From assembly GCF_001541345.2 (NCBI RefSeq), contig NZ_LMVL02000001.1, forward strand, positions 992,001 through 1,056,000: DNA of 64,000 nucleotides, read 5' to 3'. This stretch comes from Gillisella vitis (GTDB lineage: Bacteria; Pseudomonadota; Alphaproteobacteria; Rhizobiales; Rhizobiaceae). The notes below the pieces were generated by a model that ran no database searches, had not been told where the DNA came from, and worked only from the letters and a program-made list of their open reading frames with translations. Each line of letters starts with the position of its first letter. The stretch's first letter is position 1. Below, piece by piece: positions 1 through 9,178 of the stretch. The translations under genes and the position numbers were made by a program.

Positions 1-828
1 CTTCTTCTGGAACGGATTGACCATCCAGTTGCCTGCCAGATAGGTCACGACATTGCCGTTGACGAATTCGTCGCCCATGTTCTTGTATTGCGAGCCGCCA
101 GCGGCGCCCCACATTTCCTTGGGAAAACTACCATCCTTCGTCCAGTTGTAGAGATCGGCAATATAGGTCTTGGCGGCCTCGTCAGGAAAGCTGAACTTGC
201 CGTCCTTCACATAGGACGAGCCATAGGAAAAGGCGGCGCCGGAGAACCGATGGCCGGAACGGTCCATGGTGAAGGGGATCTGCACGCCGGTCTTTTTAGC
301 CACCCGGGCGGAAGCCTCGACGATCTCCTTCAGCGTTGCTTTCGGGCCGGGCAGCGGCTCTTCCGCCTGCTCGAACAGTGTCTTGTTGACGAAGGGCAGG
401 TTCAGCGTCTGCGAGGCGACATAGCCATTGATCGATTGCGGGTCGTTGACGCCGGGCAGGCGCAACTGGTTGAGGCTTTCGCCATGGAGCTTCGCGTAAC
501 CATCTGGGTCCTTCATGTAGGGTCGCATGTCGAGAAAGAAGGGTGCCAATTGCCAATCGGTAATCTTGGCTAGATCCGGGCCTTCGCCGACAGCCAGCTG
601 CACCGGCAATTGCTTGGCGACTGCATCATAGCCCGAGGACACGAAATTGACCTTCACGTCAGGATGAGCCGCCTCGAACTGTTTGCTCAGCGCCGCCATG
701 TGCTCGACATAGGACTGATCGTCATCGGTGAACAGAAAGGTGATGGTCTTGGTTTCGGCAACGGCCGGATGACTGAGCGCAAGCGCCGACAAGACGATGG
801 CACTGACGCCTGACAGAATTTTCGACAT
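1..828 (-). CDS. ABC transporter solute-binding protein, family 1 (C-terminus cut by window edge)
   Basis: Periplasmic receptor that would deliver a sugar oligomer to the permease pair encoded at 7.1-9.2 kb. The first 276 residues are visible. They open with a Sec signal peptide (about residues 1-24, ending HPAVA), then a typical family 1 fold start (TKTITFLF, followed by a region reading QFEAAHPDVKVNFV). The start at 828 follows a strong GGGAGGGA ribosome site. The gene diverges from the putative lyase/GH105/GH28/ABC operon and shares its promoter region, so a pectin or rhamnogalacturonan fragment is the likely ligand; that substrate is inferred from context only. The stop codon lies outside the window. 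Confidence 0.9.
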   Translation of the reverse strand, partial: MSKILSGVSAIVLSALALSHPAVAETKTITFLFTDDDQSYVEHMAALSKQFEAAHPDVKVNFVSSGYDAVAKQLPVQLAVGEGPDLAKITDWQLAPFFLDMRPYMKDPDGYAKLHGESLNQLRLPGVNDPQSINGYVASQTLNLPFVNKTLFEQAEEPLPGPKATLKEIVEASARVAKKTGVQIPFTMDRSGHRFSGAAFSYGSSYVKDGKFSFPDEAAKTYIADLYNWTKDGSFPKEMWGAAGGSQYKNMGDEFVNGNVVTYLAGNWMVNPFQKK

Positions 829-1018
829 GATTCCCTCCCATAAAAATATTTTCATAATTGGCGCGACGATCCTCAATGTCACGCTCCTCCGCCCTCTTTT
901 TGAGACTTGACAAACCGATCGTCAAGCTGTTTCGTTGGCGAAAATTCGGCAATCGATGATTTTTCTATCGAAATTTGACCGAATAAAAAATATTTTCATG
1001 ATCGCAGGGAGGCGAGCC
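829..1018. promoter_or_regulatory. Divergent promoter region of the pectin locus, with paired operator-like boxes
   Basis: This 190-base gap separates the divergent binding-protein gene and the catabolic operon. A near-identical A/T box (TAAAAATATTTTCAT) occurs at 841-855 and 984-999, each time immediately upstream of the ribosome site of one of the two genes. Its core AAAATATTTT is palindromic. An inverted repeat CTTGAC-N9-GTCAAG sits at 906-926, and TTGACA at 907-912 could be a -35 element, but no convincing -10 was seen. A LacI-type regulator is encoded at the end of the operon, so these boxes are candidate operators (inference). Confidence 0.45.
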
Positions 1019-3535
1019 ATGAGCGATCGTTTCGAGTCAGCAGCAATAGACCCGGTTTACGAGGTGCTTACCGGGGAGACGATTACGTCCTGGCTGGTCT
1101 CGCCGCTCACTGCCAGTGTGTTTGCAGGTATTGCCGCGCCCGCCGAGGACCGCGTCGATTACCGCTTCATCAATGGTTTTGTCGATGTCGGCGATCTGCC
1201 GTGTCGCAAGGCGTTCTGGGCGACGATGGTCGGGCGCGATCTGGCGCCGGAGCGCGACTGGGAGCCTGATCACCTTAATCTGCCGGGCGCCAACAGGCGG
1301 GTGGAATTCACCCATTTCTGGCATGTTCCGACCCATGTGCGCCGTTGGTTGCGCGGCACGTTCAGGGCCGCAGCGGCGAGAAGCCTCTCACTGCGGCTGA
1401 AGACCTGTGGCGGGGTGCGGATCTGGGTGAATGGCGTGGAACAGGTTCGCTTCGAGCCGTTCCGGCGTAATTTCGAATCCATGTCGGATGTCACCCTGCA
1501 ACTGACCGAGGGCGATAATGACATTCTGGTTCACACTGAAGACCTGGCGGAACGCGACACGGTCTGGTTTGTCGAGCTTGAAGTAACGGATGCAGAGTCA
1601 ATCGCCGTGCTTTTGCCAGCGGTTCTGGATGGGGCGACGGTTACGCGGCTGGAACGGCTGATGCGCAGCGTGCGCCCGGCTCGCGATGTATTTTGTGGTC
1701 AACCGCTGGAATTGCTGTTCGATGACGCGCCGCAGACCGATGTTCCGGTTGAGATCACTGTCTACAGCCATGGCCATGAGCGTGCCGTGCTGGCAAAGGC
1801 GCAGGCGGCGCTGCGCGCTGGGGACAGAACCCTTGTCGTGCAGGAAACACTCGGTATTGCCGATGGCTATCACGGTGTGCGGCTGCGTATGGGTGAGGGT
1901 GCCAGTGTGGCGAGCCGGGTGATTGATGCTGCTTTTCTGACCCGCGTGCAGCCGGAGATTTCTCAGGATAGCCTTAGGGAGCGCAAACAGCAGGCACTTG
2001 CCTACTCGGCCCGCCATGGTGCGCCGCGCATCGGCCGGGTGCTGGCCATGGCGGCCTGCGAGCAGGTCGATGATGCGGTGCTGGAGAAACTCCTGAGCGA
2101 TACACTTGCCGCCATCGACCGGCGGGAGGATTGCTCGGATTTCATCCTTGTGCCGCTGCTGTGGCTGTTCGGCGCTTACCCTGATGTTTTGACCCCGGAC
2201 CAGCGCGAGCGGGTGCGCCAATCGGTGCTCAACTATCGCTATTGGGTGGATGAGCCGGGCAATGACACGATGTGGTTCTGGAGCGAGAACCATGTTCTCT
2301 GCTTCCACACCAGCCAGCTCCTGGCCGGTCAGTTGATGCCGGATGCGGTGTTTTCCGCGTCTGGCCGCACGGGTGTACAGCAGGCGGCGCTGGCCCGTCA
2401 GCGTCTACATCGCTGGTTCGACAGCGTCGAGGCGCATGGACTGGCTGAATGGAATTCCGCCGCCTATTACCCGATTGATTTCATTGGCCTGCTGGCGCTG
2501 GAACATTGGGCGGAACCTGACATCGCCACCCGCGCTCGCTACCAGTTGGACCTGATTTTCCGGATGATTGCCCTGCATACGCTGGCGGGCGTGCCTGCGG
2601 GATCGCAGGGCCGCGCCTATGACAAGGAATTGCGGGCCGGACCGCTGACGGAACTGGCGCCTTTCGCGTGGGTGGCGTTTGGCGAGGGCTGGCTGAATGG
2701 CGGTGTCGCCTCCCTGCCCATGTTCTGCGCCAGCCATTATCAGCCGCCGGAGGACCTAGCTGCGTTGGCGATGCTGAGCGAAGGGCGCAGCATAGAGGCG
2801 CGGTATGCGCAAGGGCTGGAGAGCGGCAAGCTGGTGGTGTTCAAGACCTATGCCTCGCAGCTTTCGACAGTGGTCGATCACAAGACTGGCCGCAAAGGCC
2901 ATCAGCAGCATGTGCTGGATATCAGGCTGGCTGGCCATCCGATGGCGCGGCTCTGGATCAATCATCCCGGCGAGGACGATCCGTGGGGATCGCAGCGGCC
3001 TTCCTATTGGGCAGGTAGCGGCATCCTGCCGAGGGTGGCGCAGTATGGCGATACGGCCCTGCTGATTGCCGATACGCAAGGCGGACGCCTGCCGTTTACC
3101 CACGCCTATCTGGGCATTGACGGTCTGGACGAGGTGATCCTTGAGGAAAATTGGGTGTTTGCCCGCTCGGGACAAGGGTTTGCCGCCCTGTACAACAGCC
3201 ACGGCCTGGAACCGATGGACGCCGGCGCGACAGCAGGCCGAGAGCTGCGCGCGCTGGCACCGATTTCGGGCTGGGTGGCCATTGTCGGAGCCGGGGACGT
3301 GCTGGCTTTCGAGATTTTCTGTGAAAAGGCACGAGCAACCAACATCGACTTCGACCCGGTGGCGAGAACTCTTCGGGTCCGGCCACCGGGCCGTGAGGTG
3401 CTGTTTTTATCCTATGACGGCGATTTTCGGCTGGGGACACATCCGCTGCCTTTCCAACATGAACAGCCGCAACCGGTGCTGACCTATGACAGCGCCCAAC
3501 CGGATCAGGGTGAAACCACCCCTCTTTATCAGTAG
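1019..3535 (+). CDS. Large protein of unrecognised family in a pectin locus, possible polysaccharide lyase-like enzyme
   Basis: 838 residues, not recognised by me. The start at 1019 (MSDRFESA) follows AGGGAGG at good spacing; an upstream in-frame ATG at 998 lacks a ribosome site. About residues 1-200 look beta-rich, like a carbohydrate-binding jelly roll. About 320-600 look helical and contain a conserved-looking WSENH at 421-425 followed by TSQLLAGQ, reminiscent of the alpha-toroid of heparinase/alginate-lyase-like enzymes. About 610-838 look beta-rich again. No Sec signal is evident. It is first in the operon and abuts a GH105 gene, whose family acts on unsaturated galacturonides made by lyases, so a lyase or hydrolase on pectic side chains is plausible. 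Activity is inference. Confidence 0.6.
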   Translation: MSDRFESAAIDPVYEVLTGETITSWLVSPLTASVFAGIAAPAEDRVDYRFINGFVDVGDLPCRKAFWATMVGRDLAPERDWEPDHLNLPGANRRVEFTHFWHVPTHVRRWLRGTFRAAAARSLSLRLKTCGGVRIWVNGVEQVRFEPFRRNFESMSDVTLQLTEGDNDILVHTEDLAERDTVWFVELEVTDAESIAVLLPAVLDGATVTRLERLMRSVRPARDVFCGQPLELLFDDAPQTDVPVEITVYSHGHERAVLAKAQAALRAGDRTLVVQETLGIADGYHGVRLRMGEGASVASRVIDAAFLTRVQPEISQDSLRERKQQALAYSARHGAPRIGRVLAMAACEQVDDAVLEKLLSDTLAAIDRREDCSDFILVPLLWLFGAYPDVLTPDQRERVRQSVLNYRYWVDEPGNDTMWFWSENHVLCFHTSQLLAGQLMPDAVFSASGRTGVQQAALARQRLHRWFDSVEAHGLAEWNSAAYYPIDFIGLLALEHWAEPDIATRARYQLDLIFRMIALHTLAGVPAGSQGRAYDKELRAGPLTELAPFAWVAFGEGWLNGGVASLPMFCASHYQPPEDLAALAMLSEGRSIEARYAQGLESGKLVVFKTYASQLSTVVDHKTGRKGHQQHVLDIRLAGHPMARLWINHPGEDDPWGSQRPSYWAGSGILPRVAQYGDTALLIADTQGGRLPFTHAYLGIDGLDEVILEENWVFARSGQGFAALYNSHGLEPMDAGATAGRELRALAPISGWVAIVGAGDVLAFEIFCEKARATNIDFDPVARTLRVRPPGREVLFLSYDGDFRLGTHPLPFQHEQPQPVLTYDSAQPDQGETTPLYQ

Positions 3536-4657
3536 ATGGATCAGACCATGCATCAGGCAGAGACCGGCCATTCGGGCCTTCAGCAGACAATCGACAAGGT
3601 GGCGGTGGCATTCAGCCGCCTCAAGGGCATCAAGGAAGGCCTAAGCGGGGAAGGCAGTGCAAGCGGCATCCAGTTTGATGAATGGGATTGGGAAGTGGGC
3701 GTCGGTCTCTATGGCTTCCTGCGCCGCGCCATCGCCAGCGGAGATAGGAAAGCGATCAACGATCTCGTTGATTGGTACGCCATGCAGATCGGTCGCGGCC
3801 TGCCGCCGCGCCAGATCAACAGCACAGCGCCGATGCTGCCGCTCGCCATCCTGATCGGTCATGTGGACCGGCCCGATTTCAATGCGCTGGTGGAGGATTG
3901 GGCTGAATGGCTGGTGAAAAGCCTGCCGAAAACCGAGGATGGCGGCTTTCAGCATGTGGTCAAGGAACGCTTGAACGAAGGCGAGCTTTGGGATGATACC
4001 CTGTTCATGGCCGGGCTGTTTCTGGCGCAGGCCGGTGTGCATTTTGGCCGCAAGGACTGGATTGATGAGGCCGTCTATCAGTTCATGATCCACGCCCGTT
4101 ATCTGTCGGACCCGATCTCCGGTCTCTGGTATCACGGCTGGACCTTTATCGGTCGTCATAACTTTGCCCGTGCCTTCTGGGCGCGTGGGAATGCCTGGAT
4201 CACCGTGGCGATCCCGGAACTGTTCTTTCTGGTGCCTGACATAGACGAAAAAGACCGCCGCTTTCTGGCCAATGTGCTGAAAAGCCAGCTGCGTTCGCTG
4301 AAAGCCTTTCAGCGCGAGGACGGTATGTTCCACACGCTGCTGGACGATCCGACCTCGCCGTTGGAAACTTCGGCCACGGCCGGGATAGCCTATGGCATTC
4401 TGCGCGGCATCGAGGCGGGTATTCTGCCGGTGGAGGACAAGCTCCATGCCGACAGGGCGCTGGATGCCGTGCTGCGCCATATCGATGACGAGGGTGTGGT
4501 GCTGGGTGTCTCGGATGGAACGCCGATGGGGCATGATCTGGATTTCTACCGGCGTATTCCCAACCTGCCGACCCCTTACGGTCAGGCCCTGGCTCTGCTG
4601 CTATTGACGGATGTGGCTATGACCCAGGCGGCAAGGACCTCGGAGGCAACCGCATGA
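3536..4657 (+). CDS. Glycoside hydrolase family 105 (unsaturated rhamnogalacturonyl/galacturonyl hydrolase)
   Basis: GH105 enzymes (YteR/YesR type) remove the 4,5-unsaturated uronic acid that pectate or rhamnogalacturonan lyases leave at the non-reducing end. The 373-residue protein has the family toroid motifs: LWDDTLFMAG with D153-D154 (the equivalent Asp is catalytic in YteR), then HGWTF and RGNAW. It has no signal peptide, so it probably acts in the cytoplasm after uptake. The ATG at 3536 directly follows the TAG of the preceding gene and has no clear ribosome site, suggesting translational coupling; an ATG at 3548 is an alternative. It overlaps the next gene by ATGA. Confidence 0.88.
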   Translation: MDQTMHQAETGHSGLQQTIDKVAVAFSRLKGIKEGLSGEGSASGIQFDEWDWEVGVGLYGFLRRAIASGDRKAINDLVDWYAMQIGRGLPPRQINSTAPMLPLAILIGHVDRPDFNALVEDWAEWLVKSLPKTEDGGFQHVVKERLNEGELWDDTLFMAGLFLAQAGVHFGRKDWIDEAVYQFMIHARYLSDPISGLWYHGWTFIGRHNFARAFWARGNAWITVAIPELFFLVPDIDEKDRRFLANVLKSQLRSLKAFQREDGMFHTLLDDPTSPLETSATAGIAYGILRGIEAGILPVEDKLHADRALDAVLRHIDDEGVVLGVSDGTPMGHDLDFYRRIPNLPTPYGQALALLLLTDVAMTQAARTSEATA

Positions 4658-5982
4658 CCCAGACGCTGGACATTGTCATCGATCATCAGGACGGTGACCG
4701 CACGCACGCCATTCAGGAAGCAATGGACCATGTGTCGGCCTCTGGCGGCGGCAGGGTTTCGCTTGCCGCCGGATCGCATCAGGTTGGCGGGCTGACGCTT
4801 CGCTCCGGTGTCAATCTGCATCTGACTGAGGGGGCGGTGCTGCGGCCTGTGCCGGATTATCAGGCCTATGGTGATAATATCGTCTCGGTCATTGCCGAAA
4901 AATCCAACCGGGCAATGCTGGTGGCGCGCGGTGCGGACACGATCGCCCTGACCGGGCCGGGCCGCATCGACGCCAGCGGCGATGCGTTCATTGCCGGTGA
5001 CGATGTCAGCGTCGGCGTGTTCATCCCGGCGGAGTTTCGGCCGCGTGTTCTGGTGCTGGAGGGGTGCCGGGGCGTGCGTCTCGACCATCTCCAAGTCGAA
5101 AACTCGCCGATGTGGACGCTGCATTTCGTCAATTGTGAGGATGTTAGTCTTGCCAATGTGGCGATCCGCAACAACTGCCGCTTGCCCAATACCGATGGCA
5201 TCGTGCTGGACGCCTGCCGCCGGGTGCTGATCGAGGATTGCACGATCTCTACCGCCGATGATGGGATCTGCCTGAAGACCAGCGTCGGGCCGGATGGCAA
5301 GGCCATTGGCACCTGCGAGGATGTGCTGGTGCGCCGCTGCACTGTCTCCAGCCAGAGCTGCGCGCTGAAACTGGGGACTGAAAGCTTCGGTGATTTCTCC
5401 CGCGTTGTGTTCGAGGATTGCCGTGTCGAACAATCCAACCGGGGGCTGGGGATTTTTTCCCGCGATGGCGGCAAGGTCTCCGATGTCAGGTTCTCGCGCA
5501 TCAGCCTGGATTGCCATGAGACGCCGGACGGGTTCTGGGGCTCTGGCGAAGCGCTGACGGTGACGGTGGTGGACCGGGTGCCGGAGCGCCCGGCGGGTGC
5601 GGTGAGGGGACTTGTTGTCGAGGACATCACCGGGCGGATGGAAGGCACGGTCAACCTTGTCTCCATGGCCGGTGCCGGTATTCACGATGTCGCGTTGCGG
5701 CGGGTGCATCTGGCCCAGCAGCCCGGCTCCCTTGGTACTGCCTTACACTACGACATGCGCCCAACCAATGCGGATCTTGCACCTTCGCCGGAGGCTCATG
5801 GCCGGGCCAATGCCTGGACGCGCGGCGCGGACGGACGCATTGTTGGGCTAATCGACTATCCGGACGGAATGCCGGGGGTGTTTGCCCGTGGGGTGGAAGG
5901 GCTGACTGTAGACGACCTCGTTATAGACAGGCCGCAGCCCCTGCCGAAGGGCTGGAACCGGCTGGATTTCGTCCAACAGTAA
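4654..5982 (+). CDS. Glycoside hydrolase family 28 (polygalacturonase-like)
   Basis: Right-handed beta-helix hydrolase of 442 residues acting on galacturonan or rhamnogalacturonan backbones. GH28 signatures are visible: NTDG at 179-182 and ADDGICLK with the paired Asp at 202-203. The usual GHG histidine motif is replaced by a CALKLGTES segment, and RGLGIF stands near the place of the RIK motif, so the enzyme is divergent, as in many bacterial exo-acting members. No signal peptide is evident, which favours action on imported oligomers. It overlaps the GH105 stop by ATGA and precedes the ABC ATPase by 23 bases, so it belongs to the same operon. Confidence 0.85.
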   Translation: MTQTLDIVIDHQDGDRTHAIQEAMDHVSASGGGRVSLAAGSHQVGGLTLRSGVNLHLTEGAVLRPVPDYQAYGDNIVSVIAEKSNRAMLVARGADTIALTGPGRIDASGDAFIAGDDVSVGVFIPAEFRPRVLVLEGCRGVRLDHLQVENSPMWTLHFVNCEDVSLANVAIRNNCRLPNTDGIVLDACRRVLIEDCTISTADDGICLKTSVGPDGKAIGTCEDVLVRRCTVSSQSCALKLGTESFGDFSRVVFEDCRVEQSNRGLGIFSRDGGKVSDVRFSRISLDCHETPDGFWGSGEALTVTVVDRVPERPAGAVRGLVVEDITGRMEGTVNLVSMAGAGIHDVALRRVHLAQQPGSLGTALHYDMRPTNADLAPSPEAHGRANAWTRGADGRIVGLIDYPDGMPGVFARGVEGLTVDDLVIDRPQPLPKGWNRLDFVQQ

Positions 5983-6005
5983 ATTGATGCATCTGGGAGG
6001 ATGAT

Positions 6006-7124
6006 ATGGGAGCGTTGCAACTCAAGGATCTCAACAAGTCCTACGGCGCGGTGATGGTGCTGCATGACATAGACTTGACGATCGAGGACGGCGAATTCGT
6101 CGTCTTCGTCGGCCCGTCGGGCTGCGGAAAATCCACCCTGCTGCGGATCATCGCCGGATTGGAGGATGTGACGATGGGCGCGATCAACATCGATGGCCGC
6201 GACGTTTCTCAACTGTCGCCTGCCGAGCGCAAGATCGCCATGGTGTTCCAGTCCTATGCGCTTTATCCGCATATGAGCGTGCGCAAGAACCTGGCCTTCG
6301 GGCTGGAAAACCTGAAATTCAAGCGCGCTGAAATCGAGGCGCGGATCGCCGAAGCGGCAAGGATGCTGGCGATCGAGCCCTATCTGGACCGCAAGCCGCG
6401 CCAGCTTTCGGGCGGTCAGCGCCAGCGTGTGGCGATTGGCCGGGCGATTGTGCGCGAACCGGAAATCTTCCTGTTCGATGAGCCACTCTCCAATCTCGAT
6501 GCGGCCCTGCGGGTCCAGACACGGGCGGAAATTACCCGTCTGCACCGCGACATCAAGACGACGATGATCTACGTGACCCATGACCAGGTGGAAGCCATGA
6601 CCATGGCCGACAAGATTGTCGTGTTGAAAGGGGGCCGGGTCGAGCAGGTGGGAACGCCGCTCGATTTGTTTAACAATCCTTGCAACCTGTTTGTGGCAGG
6701 CTTCCTTGGTTCGCCCCGGATGAACATGCTGAAAGGCCGGATCGCCGGTTTTCAGAAGGGCGAGGCGCTGATCGATGTCGGCTATCCACAGCAACTCACC
6801 GCTTCTGTCGATGAGACGGCGGCAAAGTCGGGACAGGAGGTCATGGTCGGCATTCGCCCGGCGCATTTCCAGCGGGTCGAGACGGGCGGCCTGCCGTTCA
6901 TCGTCGGCTATTGCGAAAGCCTTGGCACAGAAACCTATCTCTATGGCCGGATGGAAGGGCAGGAAGAACAGGTCATTTTGCATCAGCCCGGCCATTTCGT
7001 AGCCCCGGAGGATAGCCGCTTGGCGGTCGCGCCCTTGGCTGGCACGGTGCATGTGTTCGATCCTGTCTCGGGTCTGGCGCTGACCCGGCGCCGCCAACAG
7101 GTCAGCGGAGGCCTTGCCGCATGA
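6006..7124 (+). CDS. ABC transporter ATP-binding protein (UgpC/MsmX/MalK type)
   Basis: Energy-coupling subunit of the sugar importer, 372 residues. It has the Walker A motif GPSGCGKST (36-44), Q-loop, signature [14 protein letters not shown], Walker B FLFDEP with the D-loop SNLDA, and the switch histidine in [11 protein letters not shown]-terminal OB-like regulatory region (about 235-372) is typical of carbohydrate uptake ATPases. The start at 6006 follows GGGAGGAT. The stop overlaps the next permease start by ATGA, indicating strict co-translation. Family assignment is secure; substrate is inferred from GH105/GH28 in the same operon. Confidence 0.95.
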   Translation: MGALQLKDLNKSYGAVMVLHDIDLTIEDGEFVVFVGPSGCGKSTLLRIIAGLEDVTMGAINIDGRDVSQLSPAERKIAMVFQSYALYPHMSVRKNLAFGLENLKFKRAEIEARIAEAARMLAIEPYLDRKPRQLSGGQRQRVAIGRAIVREPEIFLFDEPLSNLDAALRVQTRAEITRLHRDIKTTMIYVTHDQVEAMTMADKIVVLKGGRVEQVGTPLDLFNNPCNLFVAGFLGSPRMNMLKGRIAGFQKGEALIDVGYPQQLTASVDETAAKSGQEVMVGIRPAHFQRVETGGLPFIVGYCESLGTETYLYGRMEGQEEQVILHQPGHFVAPEDSRLAVAPLAGTVHVFDPVSGLALTRRRQQVSGGLAA

Positions 7125-8110
7125 GCCAGTTTGCCGAGATCGCTGACCGCGTTCTGAACCGCGTCATGCTGGTGGTGGAAGTGCCGCTGAACGGGCTGGA
7201 ACGGCTGTTTGGCCGCAAGCGCATGCCCTATTTCTTCCTGGCGCCCAATCTGGTGCTGTTTGGCATTTTCACCTTTTTGCCGATTGCCATTTCCATCGGC
7301 TATGCCTTTACCGGTGGCACCAATCTGTTCGTTTCAGAGCGCCCCTATGTCGGGCTCGACAATTTTCGCCAATTATTGACCTGCGGCGATTATATGCAGC
7401 CGGGAACCTGCACGGAATCACTGTTCTGGACTGCGATCTGGAACACGCTGTGGTTTGTCGGCTTCAACGTTGTGGCGACCTTGCTGGTCTCGCTGATTAC
7501 GGCGTTGATCCTCAACCGCGCCATGGTGGCGCGTGGGTTTTTCCGGGCGATGTTTTTTTATCCGGTGTTGCTATCGCCTGTGGTGATCGGGCTGATCTGG
7601 AAATGGTTCCTGGACCGCAACGGCTTGCTCAACGCCTTCTTGCAAATGCTCGGCGTGCCGCCGGAAATCTTCCTGCTGGAGGTTGGCTGGTCACGGTTTT
7701 TCGTCGTCGTGGTCTCCGTCTGGTTCCACATGGGTTTCTACACGCTGATCCTGCTCGCCGGCTTGCAAGCCATTCCCAAAGATCTCTATGAGGCGGCGGC
7801 CATCGACGCGGCCACACCGCGCCGGGTGTTGTTTCGCATCACCCTGCCGCTCTTGGCACCCAACCTGCTGGTGGTGCTGATCCTGTTGATGATCCGGTCC
7901 GTGCAGATTTTCGATGAGGCCTGGGTGCTGACCAATGGCGGCGGGCCGGGGACGGCCAACAGTTTCATCGTGCAATATATCTACCAGATGGCGTTTGGCA
8001 GCGATCTTCGGCTGTTCGGGCTCGCCTCGGCTGCGGCAACCCTGATGGGCTGCGTGCTGCTGGTGCTGACCCTGCTGCAACTTGGCCTCTCCAAAAAAAT
8101 GGAGCAGTGA
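7121..8110 (+). CDS. ABC sugar transporter permease (MalF-like)
   Basis: Inner-membrane permease of 329 residues with about six membrane segments. After a cytoplasmic N-terminus, the first segment is [16 protein letters not shown]. The EAA coupling loop, which contacts the ATPase, is visible as [16 protein letters not shown]. This is the first of two permeases expected for a carbohydrate importer with a family 1 binding protein. It overlaps the ATPase gene by four bases and is followed after one base by the second permease start, so all three are likely made in equal amounts. Confidence 0.93.
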   Translation: MSQFAEIADRVLNRVMLVVEVPLNGLERLFGRKRMPYFFLAPNLVLFGIFTFLPIAISIGYAFTGGTNLFVSERPYVGLDNFRQLLTCGDYMQPGTCTESLFWTAIWNTLWFVGFNVVATLLVSLITALILNRAMVARGFFRAMFFYPVLLSPVVIGLIWKWFLDRNGLLNAFLQMLGVPPEIFLLEVGWSRFFVVVVSVWFHMGFYTLILLAGLQAIPKDLYEAAAIDAATPRRVLFRITLPLLAPNLLVVLILLMIRSVQIFDEAWVLTNGGGPGTANSFIVQYIYQMAFGSDLRLFGLASAAATLMGCVLLVLTLLQLGLSKKMEQ

Positions 8111-8111
8111 T

Positions 8112-9164
8112 ATGAGCCTTAATCCCGTAACCTTCCTGACCCGCACGCGCCGCCAAGGTCGCATTGGCGTGACCGATGTGCTGGCCTGGCTCTGGCTGGT
8201 TCTCGGCACGCTGGCGGTGCTGGTGCCGGTGGTTTGGGCGGGTCTATCCTCGATGAAGCCTGCTGCCGAAATCACTCGTTTTCCACCGACGCTTCTGCCG
8301 CGAGACGCGGTGGAGGTGACGGTCAAGGGCTATGATAAGCCGCTCAGCCTCTGGCAGGTCAGCATGGATGGCACGACCCGGCAGATGGCCATGGTCCGGC
8401 GCATCGGCCTGAAGGCGCAAATGGTCGATCCCGAAAACCCGCAGGCGCCAGTCAGTATCGATACCCGCACGATTACGCCGGTCCAGAGCCTGACGATTGC
8501 CACGGAAAACTACACGGACCCTTTGACCCGGTTTGCCTTCCTGACATTCCTCAAGAACTCGGTCTTCGTCACCGTTGTGGCGACGGCTCTCACCTTGATC
8601 GTCAATGCCTTGGCGGCATTCGCCCTGTCGAAATACCGGTTCAGGGGCGACAAGGCAGTGTTTGTGCTGATTATCTCGACCTTGATGATCCCGCTGACCG
8701 TTGTCATGGTGCCCGCCTATCTTGTCATTGTCGGCGTCGGGCTGGTGGATAATCTCTGGGGTGTCATCATCCCGACCATCGCCTCGCCAACCGGCGTGTT
8801 CCTGCTGCGGCAATATATGCTGACCATTCCCGACGAATTGATCGAAGCGGCACGGGTGGATGCGGCCAGCGAATTCAGGATCTTCTGGCGGATCGTCCTG
8901 CCGTTGACGGCGCCTGCCTTGGCGGTTCTGGCGATTTTCTCGGTACTCTGGCGTTGGAATGACTTTCTCTGGCCGCTGATCGTCCTCAGCAGCCGCGAGA
9001 ATTTCACTCTTCAAGTCGGGCTCAACGCCTTTCAGGGCGAGTTTTCGGTGCAGTGGAATTACATCCTCGCCATGACCTTCCTCAGCCTGATGCCAGTGAC
9101 GCTGGTCTTCCTGTTCCTGCAAAAATACATCACCACAGGCATTGCCGGGACGGGCATGAAATAA
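8112..9164 (+). CDS. ABC sugar transporter permease (MalG-like)
   Basis: Second inner-membrane permease, 350 residues from the ATG at 8112. Between membrane segment 1 and the next there is a periplasmic insertion of about 90 residues (SMKPAAEITRF through VQSLTIATENY), seen in one branch of these importers. The EAA loop is present as IEAARVDAASEFRIFW. The C-terminus ends with the usual FLQKY segment followed by GIAGTGMK. It lies 14 bases from the end of the convergent LacI gene, with no clear terminator hairpin between them. Confidence 0.93.
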   Translation: MSLNPVTFLTRTRRQGRIGVTDVLAWLWLVLGTLAVLVPVVWAGLSSMKPAAEITRFPPTLLPRDAVEVTVKGYDKPLSLWQVSMDGTTRQMAMVRRIGLKAQMVDPENPQAPVSIDTRTITPVQSLTIATENYTDPLTRFAFLTFLKNSVFVTVVATALTLIVNALAAFALSKYRFRGDKAVFVLIISTLMIPLTVVMVPAYLVIVGVGLVDNLWGVIIPTIASPTGVFLLRQYMLTIPDELIEAARVDAASEFRIFWRIVLPLTAPALAVLAIFSVLWRWNDFLWPLIVLSSRENFTLQVGLNAFQGEFSVQWNYILAMTFLSLMPVTLVFLFLQKYITTGIAGTGMK

Positions 9165-9178
9165 GCCCCTGAACGTTA

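Noticed and set aside
906..926. CTTGAC-N9-GTCAAG inverted repeat as a main promoter
   Set aside because: TTGACA fits a -35 box, but no acceptable -10 lies 16-18 bases away on either strand.
5856..7097. A 413-residue antisense frame over the ABC ATPase gene
   Set aside because: Shadow of an ATPase with intact Walker and signature motifs.
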